The translations under genes and the position numbers were made by a program. Of a DNA stretch of 64,000 bases, positions 16,933 through 25,447 are shown piece by piece; the stretch's first letter is position 1, and each line of letters begins with the position of its first letter. This DNA comes from Paractinoplanes maris (GTDB taxonomy: Bacteria; Actinomycetota; Actinomycetes; Mycobacteriales; Micromonosporaceae): NCBI RefSeq assembly GCF_023544465.1, contig NZ_JALPVL010000005.1, positions 553,975 through 617,974 of the forward strand, given 5' to 3'. The notes under the pieces are model-generated. The model had not been told where the DNA came from, did no database searches, and worked only from the letters and a program-made list of their open reading frames with translations.

Positions 16933-18279
16933 ATGTTCGGAGCACACGGCGGGTTGATCCTCGTCGCCGGCTACGCGCTCATGCTCTCCTGGCCGATCTC
17001 GACGGTGGCCCTGGTGACCATCGCGGTCCGCTACGTCGCCTCGCGCCGCCACGACCTCGTCGCCCGGTCGCTGGCGCACGGTGACGGCACTCCCGAGCAC
17101 TTCTGGATCATCGTGCCGGCGCTCAACGAGGAGGTCGTGGTCGGCAACACCGTCCGGGCCGCACTCGCGCTGAGCGGGCCGGGCAACACGCTGGCCCGGG
17201 TCCTGGTCGTCGACGACGGCTCGGACGACGGCACCCCGGACGTGCTGGCCGCGATCGACCACCCTCGCCTGCACGTGATGCGCCGCGAGCTGCCCGACGC
17301 GCGCAAGGGCAAGGGTGAGGCGCTCAACGCCGCCTACCGCTACATCGCCGAGCAGACCGCGCGGGACGGCGTCAGCCCGGACAAGGTCGTACTGGGCATC
17401 ATCGACGGCGACGGGCAGGGCAGCCACAACATCCTGCTCGAGGTCTCCCGGATGCTGCGGGACACGGCGATCGGCGCGGTGCAGGTGCAGGTGCGCATCC
17501 GCAACCGCAACCGGCTGCTGGGTGCGGTGCAGGACCTGGAGTTCGGCACGATCGTCAACGCCTGCCAGAGCCTGCGCGACCGGCTCGACACCGTCGGCCT
17601 CGGCGGCAACGGCCAGTTCACCCGGCTCTCGGCCCTGCTCACGCTGGGCGACGCGCCGTGGTCGGCCTGCCTGGTCGAGGACCTCGAGCTGGGCCTGCGC
17701 ATGCACCTGTCCGGGGTCGGCATCCGCTACACCGCGCGGGCCGCGGTCACCCAGCAGGCCGTGGTCGACGTCCGCCGGCTCACCCGGCAGCGCACCCGCT
17801 GGGCCCAGGGCAACCTGCAGTGCGCCCGCTATCTGCGGCAGCTGGTGGCCTCGAAGCGGATCGGCCTCACCTCGCTCGGCGAGGTCCTGCACTACCTGTT
17901 CTCGCCGTGGATCAACGCGCTGGTCACCGTGTTCCTGGCCGGCCTGGTCCTGGTCGCCACGACCGGGCTGATCCTCGGCCGGCCGATCTCGCTGATCTCG
18001 AGCTGGACCGAGCTCGGCATGAGCGGCGGCGTCTGGCTCGGCGTCACCTGGTTCCCCGGCTTCGTCTGGGCGCTGGTGCACCGTTACCGCCTCCGCGACG
18101 AGACCCTGCCCCGGCTGCTCGTCGCCGCCCTCGCCTACCCGGCCTTCCTGCTGCTCGGGCTGGTCGCCACCTATCGGGCCATCGGCCGCCAGGCCACCGG
18201 CCGGCAGGCCTGGGCCAAGACCGAACGCCTGGCCGAAGAACCGCTCCCCACCACCACCGCTCTCGCGCTGGCCGCCTGA
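16933..18279 (+). CDS. Membrane-bound processive glycosyltransferase, family 2
   Basis: A 448-residue synthase. One N-terminal helix (LILVAGYALMLSW...VALVTIAV) precedes the cytoplasmic GT-A domain. Catalytic motifs are LVVDDGSDDGT, the metal-binding DGDGQ, EDLELGLR and RQRTRWAQGN, the last being the Q/RxxRW motif of processive synthases such as hyaluronan, cellulose and PNAG synthases. About three C-terminal helices follow (INALVTVFLAGLVLVATTGLIL and two more). The ATG at 16933 sits behind GGAGG; the in-frame ATG at 16780 is unlikely. Together with the epimerase and deacetylase genes downstream it probably polymerises and extrudes an amino-sugar polymer (inference). Confidence 0.88.
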   Translation: MFGAHGGLILVAGYALMLSWPISTVALVTIAVRYVASRRHDLVARSLAHGDGTPEHFWIIVPALNEEVVVGNTVRAALALSGPGNTLARVLVVDDGSDDGTPDVLAAIDHPRLHVMRRELPDARKGKGEALNAAYRYIAEQTARDGVSPDKVVLGIIDGDGQGSHNILLEVSRMLRDTAIGAVQVQVRIRNRNRLLGAVQDLEFGTIVNACQSLRDRLDTVGLGGNGQFTRLSALLTLGDAPWSACLVEDLELGLRMHLSGVGIRYTARAAVTQQAVVDVRRLTRQRTRWAQGNLQCARYLRQLVASKRIGLTSLGEVLHYLFSPWINALVTVFLAGLVLVATTGLILGRPISLISSWTELGMSGGVWLGVTWFPGFVWALVHRYRLRDETLPRLLVAALAYPAFLLLGLVATYRAIGRQATGRQAWAKTERLAEEPLPTTTALALAA

Positions 18280-18298
18280 GACCCCCCAGGAGATCCCG

Positions 18299-19459
18299 AT
18301 GTCGCTCCCCGAAGTGCACCTGATCGGCGGTACCCGCCCCGAAGCGGTCAAGCTGGCCCCCGTCGTGCTGGCCATGCGTGAGCAGGGCCTGATCGAGCCG
18401 GTGCTGCTGGCCAGCGGTCAGCACCCGCAAATGGTCACCCAGGCGCTGGCCGCCTTCGACCTCACCCCCGACGTCACGCTGACTGTCGAGCGCACCACCG
18501 GCAGCCAGGCCGAGCTGCTCACCGGAATGGTCCGTGAGCTCGACGCGCTGTGGGACGTCCGGCCGCCGGCCGCGGTGATCGTGCAGGGCGACACCACGAC
18601 GAGCCTGGCCGGCGCGCTGGCCGCGTTCTGGCGCCGGATCCCGGTCGTCCACCTGGAAGCGGGTCTTCGCTCGGGTGACCTGGACTCGCCGTTCCCGGAG
18701 GAGGCCAACCGCAAGCTGGTCGCCCAGGTCGCCTCGCTGCACCTGGCGCCGACCCCGCTGGCCGCGATGAACCTGCTCGACGAGAACGTCGCCCCGGTCG
18801 ACGTGATGGTCACCGGCAACACCGTCGTCGACGCGACCCTGGCCGTGGCCGGGCGCAAGCTCCCGTACGAGAACCCGGTCGTCGCCGCCGCCCGGGCCGG
18901 CCGCACCAACCGACTCGTGCTGGTCACCGCCCACCGCCGCGAGTCGTGGGGTCACCCGCTCGACCGCATCCTCACCGCGGTCCGCACGCTGGTCGCGAAG
19001 TACCCGGACATCGACGTGATCCTGCCGAGTCACCCCAACCCGGCCGTACGGGCGCAGGTGGAGGCCGGTCTGGCCGGGCTCGAGCGGGTCACGGTCACCG
19101 ACCCCCTGCCGTACGCGGACCTGTCCCGTCTGCTGTCGGAGGCCTACCTCGTGCTGACCGACTCGGGCGGCATCCAGGAGGAGGCGCCGTCGTTCGGCGT
19201 GCCCGCGCTGGTGCTGCGTGAGGTCACCGAGCGGGTCGAGTCGCTCGACGCCGGCTGCGCCAAGCTGGTCGGCTCGGACACCGCCCTGATCGTCGCCGAG
19301 GCGTCCGCCCTGCTCGACGACCGGGCCCGCCGGGACGCCATGACGGTCAACGGCAACCCGTACGGCGACGGACTCGCCGCCCGGCGCACGGCCCAGGCCA
19401 CCGCCGCTCTGCTCGGTCTCACCGCCTCTCCCGAAGCCCTGGTTGGAGTGTCCCGCTGA
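18299..19459 (+). CDS. wecB: UDP-N-acetylglucosamine 2-epimerase (non-hydrolysing)
   Basis: A 386-residue cytoplasmic enzyme that interconverts UDP-GlcNAc and UDP-ManNAc. Family hallmarks: GGTRPEAVKLAPVV at the N-terminus, VQGDTTTSLAGALAAF, HLEAGLRSGD, ANRKLVAQVASLHLAPT, VTAHRRESWG and TDSGGIQEEAPSFGVPALVLREVTERVE. It begins 19 nt after the synthase stop behind CAGGAGA, and its stop overlaps the next start (TGATG). In this setting it would supply UDP-ManNAc, or balance the pool, for the GT2 synthase. Confidence 0.95.
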   Translation: MSLPEVHLIGGTRPEAVKLAPVVLAMREQGLIEPVLLASGQHPQMVTQALAAFDLTPDVTLTVERTTGSQAELLTGMVRELDALWDVRPPAAVIVQGDTTTSLAGALAAFWRRIPVVHLEAGLRSGDLDSPFPEEANRKLVAQVASLHLAPTPLAAMNLLDENVAPVDVMVTGNTVVDATLAVAGRKLPYENPVVAAARAGRTNRLVLVTAHRRESWGHPLDRILTAVRTLVAKYPDIDVILPSHPNPAVRAQVEAGLAGLERVTVTDPLPYADLSRLLSEAYLVLTDSGGIQEEAPSFGVPALVLREVTERVESLDAGCAKLVGSDTALIVAEASALLDDRARRDAMTVNGNPYGDGLAARRTAQATAALLGLTASPEALVGVSR

Positions 19460-21081
19460 TGCGTTTCCCCAAGCCTCTTCTCTCGGCCGGCGTCGCCGCC
19501 GTCACGCTGGGCGCCTTCGCCCTCAGCTCGGTCAGCGCCGAGGCCGCGGTCACCCCGGCCGCCGTCGTGAGCGCGTTGCCCGCGGCCAAGTCCGGCAAGG
19601 CCGCGCCCGGCGGCGGCACCGCCAAGACCCTCGTCCTGTACGACACCACGGGCGCCTACGGCTGGATGGGCGAGGTCTACGCGACCCAGACGGCCAACCT
19701 GAGCTCGCACTTCGGCTCGTGGACGGCGGCGCCGGTCGGCTCCTACCGGGCCGGTGACCTCAACTCCTACACCGCGGTCATCTACGTCGGCTCGACCTAC
19801 GACGAGCCGATCCCGGCCGCCTTCCTGACCGACGTGAGCGCCACCAGCAAGCCGGTGACCTGGCTGTACGACAACATCTGGCAGCTCACCAGCGACCCCG
19901 CCCTGGCCGCCCGGCTCGGCTTCACCAGCGGCGGCTTCGACTTCGCCGACGTGGCCGAGGTCGACTACAAGCAGCAGAAGCTCACCCGCGACACGGTGAA
20001 CAAGTCCGGCATCATGAACCTGTCGATCAGCGACCCGGCCAAGGTGACCACGCTGGCCACGGCGGTGCGGCCGGACGGCACGACCTTCCCGTGGGCCGTC
20101 CGGTCGGGCAACTTCACCTACGTCGGCGAGATCCCCTTCGCCTACGTGACCCACGACGACCGCTACCTGGCCTTCGCCGACCTGCTCTTCGACGCGCTGG
20201 GCACCACGGGCGCCGAGCGGCACCGCGGTCTGGTCCGGATCGAGGACGTCGGCCCCGACTCCGACCCGGCCGAGCTCAAGGCGGTCGCCGACTACCTGTC
20301 GTCGCAGAAGGTGCCGTTCACGGTGGCCGTCTACCCGCGGTACCGCGACCCCAAGGGTGTGAACAACGGCGGCAAGGCCCAGGACTACACGCTGCTGAGC
20401 AAGCCCAAGGTGGTGGCCGCGCTCAAGTACATGCAGAGCAAGGGCGGCACGCTGCTCATGCACGGCTACACCCACCAGTACGGCTCGATCGCCAACCCGT
20501 ACGACGGGGTCAGCGCCAACGACTTCGAGTTCTACGCCGCCCACGTCGACGCGAACGACAGCGTGATCTACGACGGCCCGGTGGCCGGCGACTCGGCCGC
20601 CTGGGCGACCAGCCGCATGGTCGCCTCCGGTCTGGTCTTCGCGGCGGCCGGCCTGGGCACGCCCACGATCTTCGAGTTCCCGCACTACGCCGCCAGCGCG
20701 GTCGACTACCAGACGGTCAACTCGATCTTCGGCAAGCGCTACGACCGCGGGCTGTACTTCCCGGGCGTGCTGACCGGGGCCAAGATCGACTACGCGAAGC
20801 AGTTCGGCCAGTTCTTCCCGTACACCGTCCGGGACGTCTACGGCTCGGTCGTGGTACCGGAGAACATCGGCAACGTCGAGCCCGACGCCTTCAACAACCA
20901 CCCGGCCCGCCTGCCCGCCGACCTGATCGGCGCGGCCGAGCGCAACCTGGTCGTCCGCGACGGCGTGGCCAGCTTCTTCTACCACCCCTACCTCGGCACC
21001 GACTACCTCAAGCAGGTCGTGACCGGCGTCAAGGCCGAGGGCTACACCTTCGTCCCGGCGGCCACGATGCTCGCCGGCTGA
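19459..21081 (+). CDS. Secreted DUF2334 polysaccharide-deacetylase-like protein
   Basis: A 540-residue exported protein. A signal peptide (MRFPKPLLSAGVAAVTLGAFALSSVSAEA) precedes a first domain resembling a glutamine-amidotransferase-like fold (LVLYDTTGAYGWMGEVY, AVIYVGSTYDEPIP). The DUF2334 domain starts at about 255 with LVRIEDVGPDSDPAEL; its acidic pair and the later LMHGYTHQYG (His-x3-His) and FFYHPYLG match the metal and catalytic residues of NodB-like deacetylases. It should act outside the membrane on the polymer made by the GT2 gene product, or trim it (inference). It is coupled to the epimerase gene by a 1-nt overlap and followed by a strong terminator. Confidence 0.87.
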   Translation: MRFPKPLLSAGVAAVTLGAFALSSVSAEAAVTPAAVVSALPAAKSGKAAPGGGTAKTLVLYDTTGAYGWMGEVYATQTANLSSHFGSWTAAPVGSYRAGDLNSYTAVIYVGSTYDEPIPAAFLTDVSATSKPVTWLYDNIWQLTSDPALAARLGFTSGGFDFADVAEVDYKQQKLTRDTVNKSGIMNLSISDPAKVTTLATAVRPDGTTFPWAVRSGNFTYVGEIPFAYVTHDDRYLAFADLLFDALGTTGAERHRGLVRIEDVGPDSDPAELKAVADYLSSQKVPFTVAVYPRYRDPKGVNNGGKAQDYTLLSKPKVVAALKYMQSKGGTLLMHGYTHQYGSIANPYDGVSANDFEFYAAHVDANDSVIYDGPVAGDSAAWATSRMVASGLVFAAAGLGTPTIFEFPHYAASAVDYQTVNSIFGKRYDRGLYFPGVLTGAKIDYAKQFGQFFPYTVRDVYGSVVVPENIGNVEPDAFNNHPARLPADLIGAAERNLVVRDGVASFFYHPYLGTDYLKQVVTGVKAEGYTFVPAATMLAG

Positions 21082-21091
21082 CGTCGCACCC

Positions 21092-21124
21092 GAAGCGCCG
21101 CCGGTGACCCACCGGCGGCGCTTC
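21092..21124 (+). terminator. Strong hairpin terminator of the polysaccharide operon
   Basis: Perfect 15-bp stem (GAAGCGCCGCCGGTG at 21092-21106 pairing with 21110-21124) with a 3-nt loop ACC, 10 nt after the DUF2334 stop. No U-tract. It also lies 9 nt beyond the stop of the convergent SnoaL gene, so it may serve both strands. Confidence 0.85.
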
Positions 21125-21133
21125 GCCGTGCTC

Positions 21134-21637
21134 TCATCGGCGGGCGGCCCGCCTGGCCCGGGCCATCCGCCACAGATAGACCGGCGTCGGCGGCACCCAG
21201 CCGAGCTGGGCCGCCAGACCCAGGTCGTCACGGTTGGCCCAGTGCTCGACGACCTGACCGTCCCGCATCCGGAACCAATGGGTCTGGGTGATGGCGAACG
21301 TGCGGCCGGTCGGCGGGAACGCCTGGGCCACCTCGCCACGCTCGTCGTAGGACACGAACGGGCCGACCTGGCGCCCCGACATGGTGCAGTGCACGGCGAT
21401 CAGCTCGCCGTCGGCCACCGCGTCGTGGACGTCGAAGGCCAGGTCGGCGAAGGCGGCTCGCAGCCACTGGGCGGTGGCCGCGAACGCGGCCGGACCCTGG
21501 CCCCGGCAGGCCGGCGGCTCGTCCTTGGCCTCCCGGTTGACCGCCTGCGGATGGACGACCGGGATCAGGTCGTCGAGGTCACCGGAAGCCATGACCGTCA
21601 TGGAGCGGATGCAGGCGTCGGTGTCGATGGTGTGCAT
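21134..21637 (-). CDS. SnoaL-like ester cyclase-fold protein
   Basis: A 167-residue cytoplasmic protein of the NTF2-like fold. Features are the N-terminal helix with MASGDLDDLIPVVHPQAVNRE, a central FDVHDAVADGELIAVHCTMSG strand pair and QTHWFRMRDGQVVEHWANRDDLGLAAQLG near the end, the typical SnoaL-like ester-cyclase signature (W-F-R-x-x-D-G-x-V-x-E-H-W). Substrate unknown. The ATG follows GGGAGG. It is divergent from a TetR gene with an inverted repeat between them, so the TetR protein probably represses it. Confidence 0.85.
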   Translation of the reverse strand: MHTIDTDACIRSMTVMASGDLDDLIPVVHPQAVNREAKDEPPACRGQGPAAFAATAQWLRAAFADLAFDVHDAVADGELIAVHCTMSGRQVGPFVSYDERGEVAQAFPPTGRTFAITQTHWFRMRDGQVVEHWANRDDLGLAAQLGWVPPTPVYLWRMARARRAARR

Positions 21638-21651
21638 GGTGCCTCCCAGCT

Positions 21652-21685
21652 GGTTATCGGATACAGTGGAGAAGTATTCGATACC
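21652..21685. promoter_or_regulatory. Inverted repeat, probable TetR operator
   Basis: GGTTATCGGATAC (21652-21664) and GTATTCGATACC (21674-21685) are imperfect inverted repeats 9 nt apart, in the 63-nt spacer between the SnoaL and TetR genes. One arm has an extra base and one mismatch. The site covers both likely promoters. Confidence 0.65.
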
Positions 21686-21700
21686 AGCGAACGGTAATCA

Positions 21701-22339
21701 ATGACTCGTCGCCCATACGACAACACCGGCCGCACCGAGCAGGCGCGGCAGACCCGGCGCCGCGTCCTCGGCGCCGCCCGCGACCTGCTGGTCGAGCGCG
21801 GCCCCGCGGCGACCACCATGCGCGACGTGGCCACGCGGGCCGGGGTCTCGGCCGAGACGGTCTACAAGACCTTCCGCAGCAAGGCGGCGCTGATCAAGGA
21901 CGTCTACGACGTCACGCTGGCCGGCGACGACGAGCCCATCTCGATGATCGACCGCCCGGAGCACCAGGCGGTGTTCGCCGCGGTCGGCGCGCGCGACAAA
22001 CTGGCCCGGTATGCCTACGCCGCCCGTCGCATCGCCGAGCGCACCGGCCCGCTGGTGGCCAAGCTGCTCGCCGCCGCCCGCGGCGGTGACCCGGAGCTTG
22101 CCGAGTTCCGCGAGACCATCAACCGCGAGCGCCTGACCGGCGCCGGCGGCATCGTGGGTCACCTCGCCGCCACCGGCGGCCTGCGCCCCGGCGTCGACCC
22201 CGGCCGGGCGGCCGACATCGTCTGGACACTGATCGCGCCCGAGGTCTACGAGCTGCTGGTGATCGACCGCGGCTGGTCCTCCGACGAGTACGAGCAGTGG
22301 CTGGCCCAGGCCCTCATCGACGCGCTCGCCCCCTCCTGA
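21701..22339 (+). CDS. TetR-family transcriptional regulator
   Basis: A 212-residue regulator. The N-terminal helix-turn-helix is TRRRVLGAARDLLVERGPAA followed by TMRDVATRAGVSAETVYKTFRSKAALIKDVYD, the family signature. The C-terminal ligand/dimer domain includes a Trp-rich end (GWSSDEYEQWLAQAL). It is transcribed away from the SnoaL-like gene, and the inverted repeat between them is the expected binding site. Ligand unknown. Confidence 0.93.
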   Translation: MTRRPYDNTGRTEQARQTRRRVLGAARDLLVERGPAATTMRDVATRAGVSAETVYKTFRSKAALIKDVYDVTLAGDDEPISMIDRPEHQAVFAAVGARDKLARYAYAARRIAERTGPLVAKLLAAARGGDPELAEFRETINRERLTGAGGIVGHLAATGGLRPGVDPGRAADIVWTLIAPEVYELLVIDRGWSSDEYEQWLAQALIDALAPS

Positions 22340-22424
22340 CTGACGACGCCGGCTTCCGCGTCCCCTACGGACGGCGGCCGGCGGATCGACGTTCACCCTC
22401 CGTTCCGGGCCCGCGAACTATCAT

Positions 22425-23372
22425 GTGCCTGTGGCGATTCGCGTCGGTCGATCCGCGACTGGGCGGGGATCGGTGCTGCGGTCGCTGATCACGGCGGTGC
22501 TGGTCGTGGTGAGCACGGTGTCCGTCGCCGTCGGGCCGGCCGTCGAGGCCCCCTCGGCCATGGACACGCTGGCCGGGCGCGGGACGGCCGCCGACCTGCA
22601 CGTGATGACCTTCAACCTGCGCTATGCCGGCACCGCGACGCCGAACTCGTGGTCCCAGCGGCGGCCGGTCATGCGGAACCTGCTGACGGTCGAGCGGCCC
22701 GATCTGATCGGCACCCAGGAGGGACTCGTCGATCAGCTGGGCGACATCGAGAGGGATCTGGGCGGCGGCTACGCCTACCTCGGCGCGGGCCGCAACGGGG
22801 GAACGCTCGGCGAGTTCATGGCCGTCTTCTACCGCCGGGAGCGGCTGACCCCCGAGGCGTACGGGAATTTCTGGCTCTCCGACACGCCGGACAAGCCCGG
22901 CTCCGAGACCTGGGACGGCTTCGCGGTCCGCATGGTCACCTGGGTGCGGTTCGCCGACCGCGCGACCGGCAAGCGGTTCCACGCCGTCAACACCCATCTG
23001 GACAACGCCAGCGAATACGCCCGCCGGCGGGCCGCCCAGCTGATCCGCGACCGCGTGAGCGCGATGAACCGGCGGCTGCCGGTGATCCTGACCGGCGACT
23101 TCAACACCCCCGCCCAGGCGAGCAGCTACGTCCACCAGCTGCTGGTCGCCCGGGCGGGCTATCAGGACGCCTGGTCCGTCGCCGCGTCACGGGGCCCGGC
23201 CTACGGCACCTTCCACGGCTACAGTCCGCTCGTACCGGATGGCCCGCGCATCGACTGGGTGCTCACCACGCCGGGGGTCACCGTGTCGGCCGCGCTGATC
23301 AACACCTACCGCGGCGGCACCCAATACCCCAGCGACCACCTGCCGGTCCAGGTTCGCCTGCGCCTGCCCTGA
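22425..23372 (+). CDS. Exported endonuclease/exonuclease/phosphatase-family hydrolase
   Basis: A 315-residue metal-dependent phosphoesterase. Motifs in order: MTFNLRY, GTQEG (metal-binding Glu), NTHLDN, LTGDFNTP and PSDHLPVQV (catalytic Asp-His). An N-terminal hydrophobic stretch (LITAVLVVVSTVSVAVGPAVEA) suggests a signal peptide or membrane anchor. The start is taken as GTG 22425; GTG 22431 is also possible. Members act on phosphodiesters such as phospholipids or nucleic acids, and the substrate cannot be told here. Convergent with the GNAT gene that follows. Confidence 0.88.
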   Translation: MPVAIRVGRSATGRGSVLRSLITAVLVVVSTVSVAVGPAVEAPSAMDTLAGRGTAADLHVMTFNLRYAGTATPNSWSQRRPVMRNLLTVERPDLIGTQEGLVDQLGDIERDLGGGYAYLGAGRNGGTLGEFMAVFYRRERLTPEAYGNFWLSDTPDKPGSETWDGFAVRMVTWVRFADRATGKRFHAVNTHLDNASEYARRRAAQLIRDRVSAMNRRLPVILTGDFNTPAQASSYVHQLLVARAGYQDAWSVAASRGPAYGTFHGYSPLVPDGPRIDWVLTTPGVTVSAALINTYRGGTQYPSDHLPVQVRLRLP

Positions 23373-23373
23373 C

Positions 23374-23799
23374 TCACCCGAGCGGTTTCACCCAGCGGGA
23401 CCAGTCGTCCTGCTGCCGGTAGCCGTGGGCGGACCAGACACCGTGAGCTCGCTCGTTGGCGTCGAGCACCATGGCGTCGACCCGGGTCCCGCCCAGGTCC
23501 CGGAAACGGTGCTCCGCCGCCGTCAGCAGCCGTCCCCCGATCCCGGTCCGGCGCCGGTGCGGCGCGACCGCGAGCCGATACAGATGGCACCGCCACCCGT
23601 CCCACCCGGCGATGACCGTCCCGACGATCTCACCGTCGTCGACCGCCAGGATCAGCGCCTCGGGATCACGCGCGATGAGCGCCTCGACCGCCGCCGCGGT
23701 GTCGGCCGGCCGGCTGCCGTTCTCCGCCGACTCCCGCCAGAACTCCAGCACCGCTCCCAGATCCGTCGGTGCCGCGACCCGCAGGGTCAGCTCACCCAC
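23374..23799 (-). CDS. GNAT-family N-acetyltransferase
   Basis: A 141-residue acyltransferase. The acetyl-CoA-binding signature is LAVAPHRRRTGIGGRLLTAAE (quoted as RRRTGIGGRLL), preceded by AVDDGEIVGTVIAGWDGWRCHLYRLAV and followed by DANERAHGVWSAHGYRQQ. The GTG start at 23799 gives the usual length and overlaps the end of the upstream GIY-YIG gene by 8 nt, so the two are co-transcribed. The longer reading frame upstream is the overlap with that gene. Acceptor unknown. Confidence 0.85.
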   Translation of the reverse strand: MGELTLRVAAPTDLGAVLEFWRESAENGSRPADTAAAVEALIARDPEALILAVDDGEIVGTVIAGWDGWRCHLYRLAVAPHRRRTGIGGRLLTAAEHRFRDLGGTRVDAMVLDANERAHGVWSAHGYRQQDDWSRWVKPLG

Positions 23800-24415
23800 G
23801 GCTGCCACGCTGATCGCCCGCCGGCTGGGGCGCCGCATCGACCGGCCGGCTGGAGGCGTTGTAGGCGTTCTTGGCGGCGACCACGGCCGCCTCGACATGC
23901 TCGGGGTCGACACCGTGGACGTTGAGCGGCGGGTGCAGGCGCCGGACGAGCTCGGCCTCGACGGAGACCGGCTCCGGGTCCTCGGCCCAGGTCAAGCGCA
24001 GGTGCGCGTGCATCCACGCGGTCAACCGGGCCTCGTCCTCCGGGACCAGGACGACTCGATCGGTCCAGGTCGTCCGGTAGCCCTCGGACACCAGCAGCCC
24101 GGCCAGCGTGCGGCGCAAGGTGGAGCTGCCCGACCGGCGCAGATGGTTGCGCAGGATCCGGCCGCGCAGGTTGGTCGCCCGCCCGAGATAGAGCAGGCGC
24201 AGGGACGGTACGTTCTCGTTCGGCGTCCCGGCCAGCTCGGGCAGCGCCGACGGCGTGCCCCACCACGCGTAGACACCGCTGCCGCGGCTCAGTCTCTTGG
24301 CGGCGACGTCAGGCGCGAACGGCACGCCGGACAGCAACCGCAGGGCTTCCTCCGCCCGCTCCTGGGCCGGGGGGAGGTCGTCGGGTAGCTCTTCAGGATT
24401 GGTCATCGAGGCCAT
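23792..24415 (-). CDS. GIY-YIG nuclease-domain protein
   Basis: A 207-residue protein. The segment GSGVYAWWG...LLYLGRATNLRGRILRNHL corresponds to the GIY-YIG core (GVY...LYLG, with conserved Arg in NLRGRI), and SGSSTLRRTLAGLL plus WMHAHLRLTW match a group of small actinobacterial GIY-YIG proteins. The terminal Glu and Asn of the fold may be VEAELVRRLHPPLNVHG. Likely cytoplasmic; a DNA-cleaving or damage-response role is only inferred. Starts at 24415 or at the ATG three codons later. Confidence 0.72.
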   Translation of the reverse strand: MASMTNPEELPDDLPPAQERAEEALRLLSGVPFAPDVAAKRLSRGSGVYAWWGTPSALPELAGTPNENVPSLRLLYLGRATNLRGRILRNHLRRSGSSTLRRTLAGLLVSEGYRTTWTDRVVLVPEDEARLTAWMHAHLRLTWAEDPEPVSVEAELVRRLHPPLNVHGVDPEHVEAAVVAAKNAYNASSRPVDAAPQPAGDQRGSRG

Positions 24416-24440
24416 GCTAGGCGTGCTGCCGGAGCGACCG

Positions 24441-25406
24441 TCAGCCCCGGGCGGCGTAGCCCATGGCCGGGATGACCTCGCCGAGTCTGCGTTCGATCCG
24501 CTCGCGGGTGGCCGGGTCGAAGTGGTCGTCGCGGTGCAGCAGTCTGCTCGGCTCGAATGCCGAAGGGGTCGCGAAGTCGTCGACCCCGAGCTGGTCGAAC
24601 AGGGCGCGGCGCTGCCCGGGCCAGTCGGCCGCGAGGTCCTCGGCTTTCACCTCCACATATCGCCGGCCGGTCAGATCGGTGCTGTCCCGCCAGCTGAGCC
24701 ACCGGTCGTAGACGGGTTCGAGATAGGCCAGCATGCCGTCGACCGTGGGTGGGGCCCAGGGCTGGGCGAGGTGGGAGGCGAGCACCGAGACCGGGTGGCG
24801 CTTGATGTGGACGATGGTGGCCTCGGGGACCAGCTCCCACAGGAAGTCCATGCACAACAGGTTGAACGGTGTCTTCTCACACCAGGCCGGCTTGCCCGCG
24901 TCGGCCGCCGCGCCGCCGAACAACGTGTCGATCAGCTGCCGCAGGATGCCGAGCAGTTCGCGCCGGTCGCGGAAATATCTCGGCAGCACCCGGCGGCGGC
25001 TCGCCGGCTCGAACGGACCGGCCAGACGGCCGGCGTTGCCGAACCCGTTGGGGTTGGACGGCTCGTCGAAGGTGCAGGCGGTCAGCTGCGCCCAGAGCCG
25101 GTCCACCGCGTCCCGGTAGCGCTGCTCACCGACCAGCTCGGGAACGGTCTTGCCCCGGTCGTCGCGCCGGCCGGGCAGCCGCACGGTGAGGAAGTCGCTC
25201 AGCCGCGACAGCGCGTTCTCCCCCACGATCGGGTCGTACCGGCTGGTGAGCGCCTCGGCCAGATCGCGCAGCCCACCCGGATCGACGAGGAACCGGGTCT
25301 CCATCGGAATCCGGTGAATCCGCGGATGCTCGCCGATGATGTCCGCGATCCGCGACGTCCCCGAGCGCCCCGTGCCCGCCACAAAGATCGGTGAAGGTGA
25401 ATCCAT
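24441..25406 (-). CDS. Sulfotransferase-family protein
   Basis: A 321-residue protein. The PAPS 5'-phosphosulfate loop is FVAGTGRSGTSRIAD at the N-terminus, and the 3'-phosphate-binding region is IVHIKRHPVSVLASHL. The C-terminus (VKAEDLAADWPGQRRALFDQLG) matches the family. The ATG at 25406 is chosen because the P-loop should lie near the start; the open frame continues upstream without family similarity. The acceptor may be a glycan, lipid or natural product. No biosynthetic partner is next to it. Confidence 0.85.
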   Translation of the reverse strand: MDSPSPIFVAGTGRSGTSRIADIIGEHPRIHRIPMETRFLVDPGGLRDLAEALTSRYDPIVGENALSRLSDFLTVRLPGRRDDRGKTVPELVGEQRYRDAVDRLWAQLTACTFDEPSNPNGFGNAGRLAGPFEPASRRRVLPRYFRDRRELLGILRQLIDTLFGGAAADAGKPAWCEKTPFNLLCMDFLWELVPEATIVHIKRHPVSVLASHLAQPWAPPTVDGMLAYLEPVYDRWLSWRDSTDLTGRRYVEVKAEDLAADWPGQRRALFDQLGVDDFATPSAFEPSRLLHRDDHFDPATRERIERRLGEVIPAMGYAARG

Positions 25407-25447
25407 GGTGATCAGCCAACCCCCAACCCGATGGCCGCCGCAACCCG

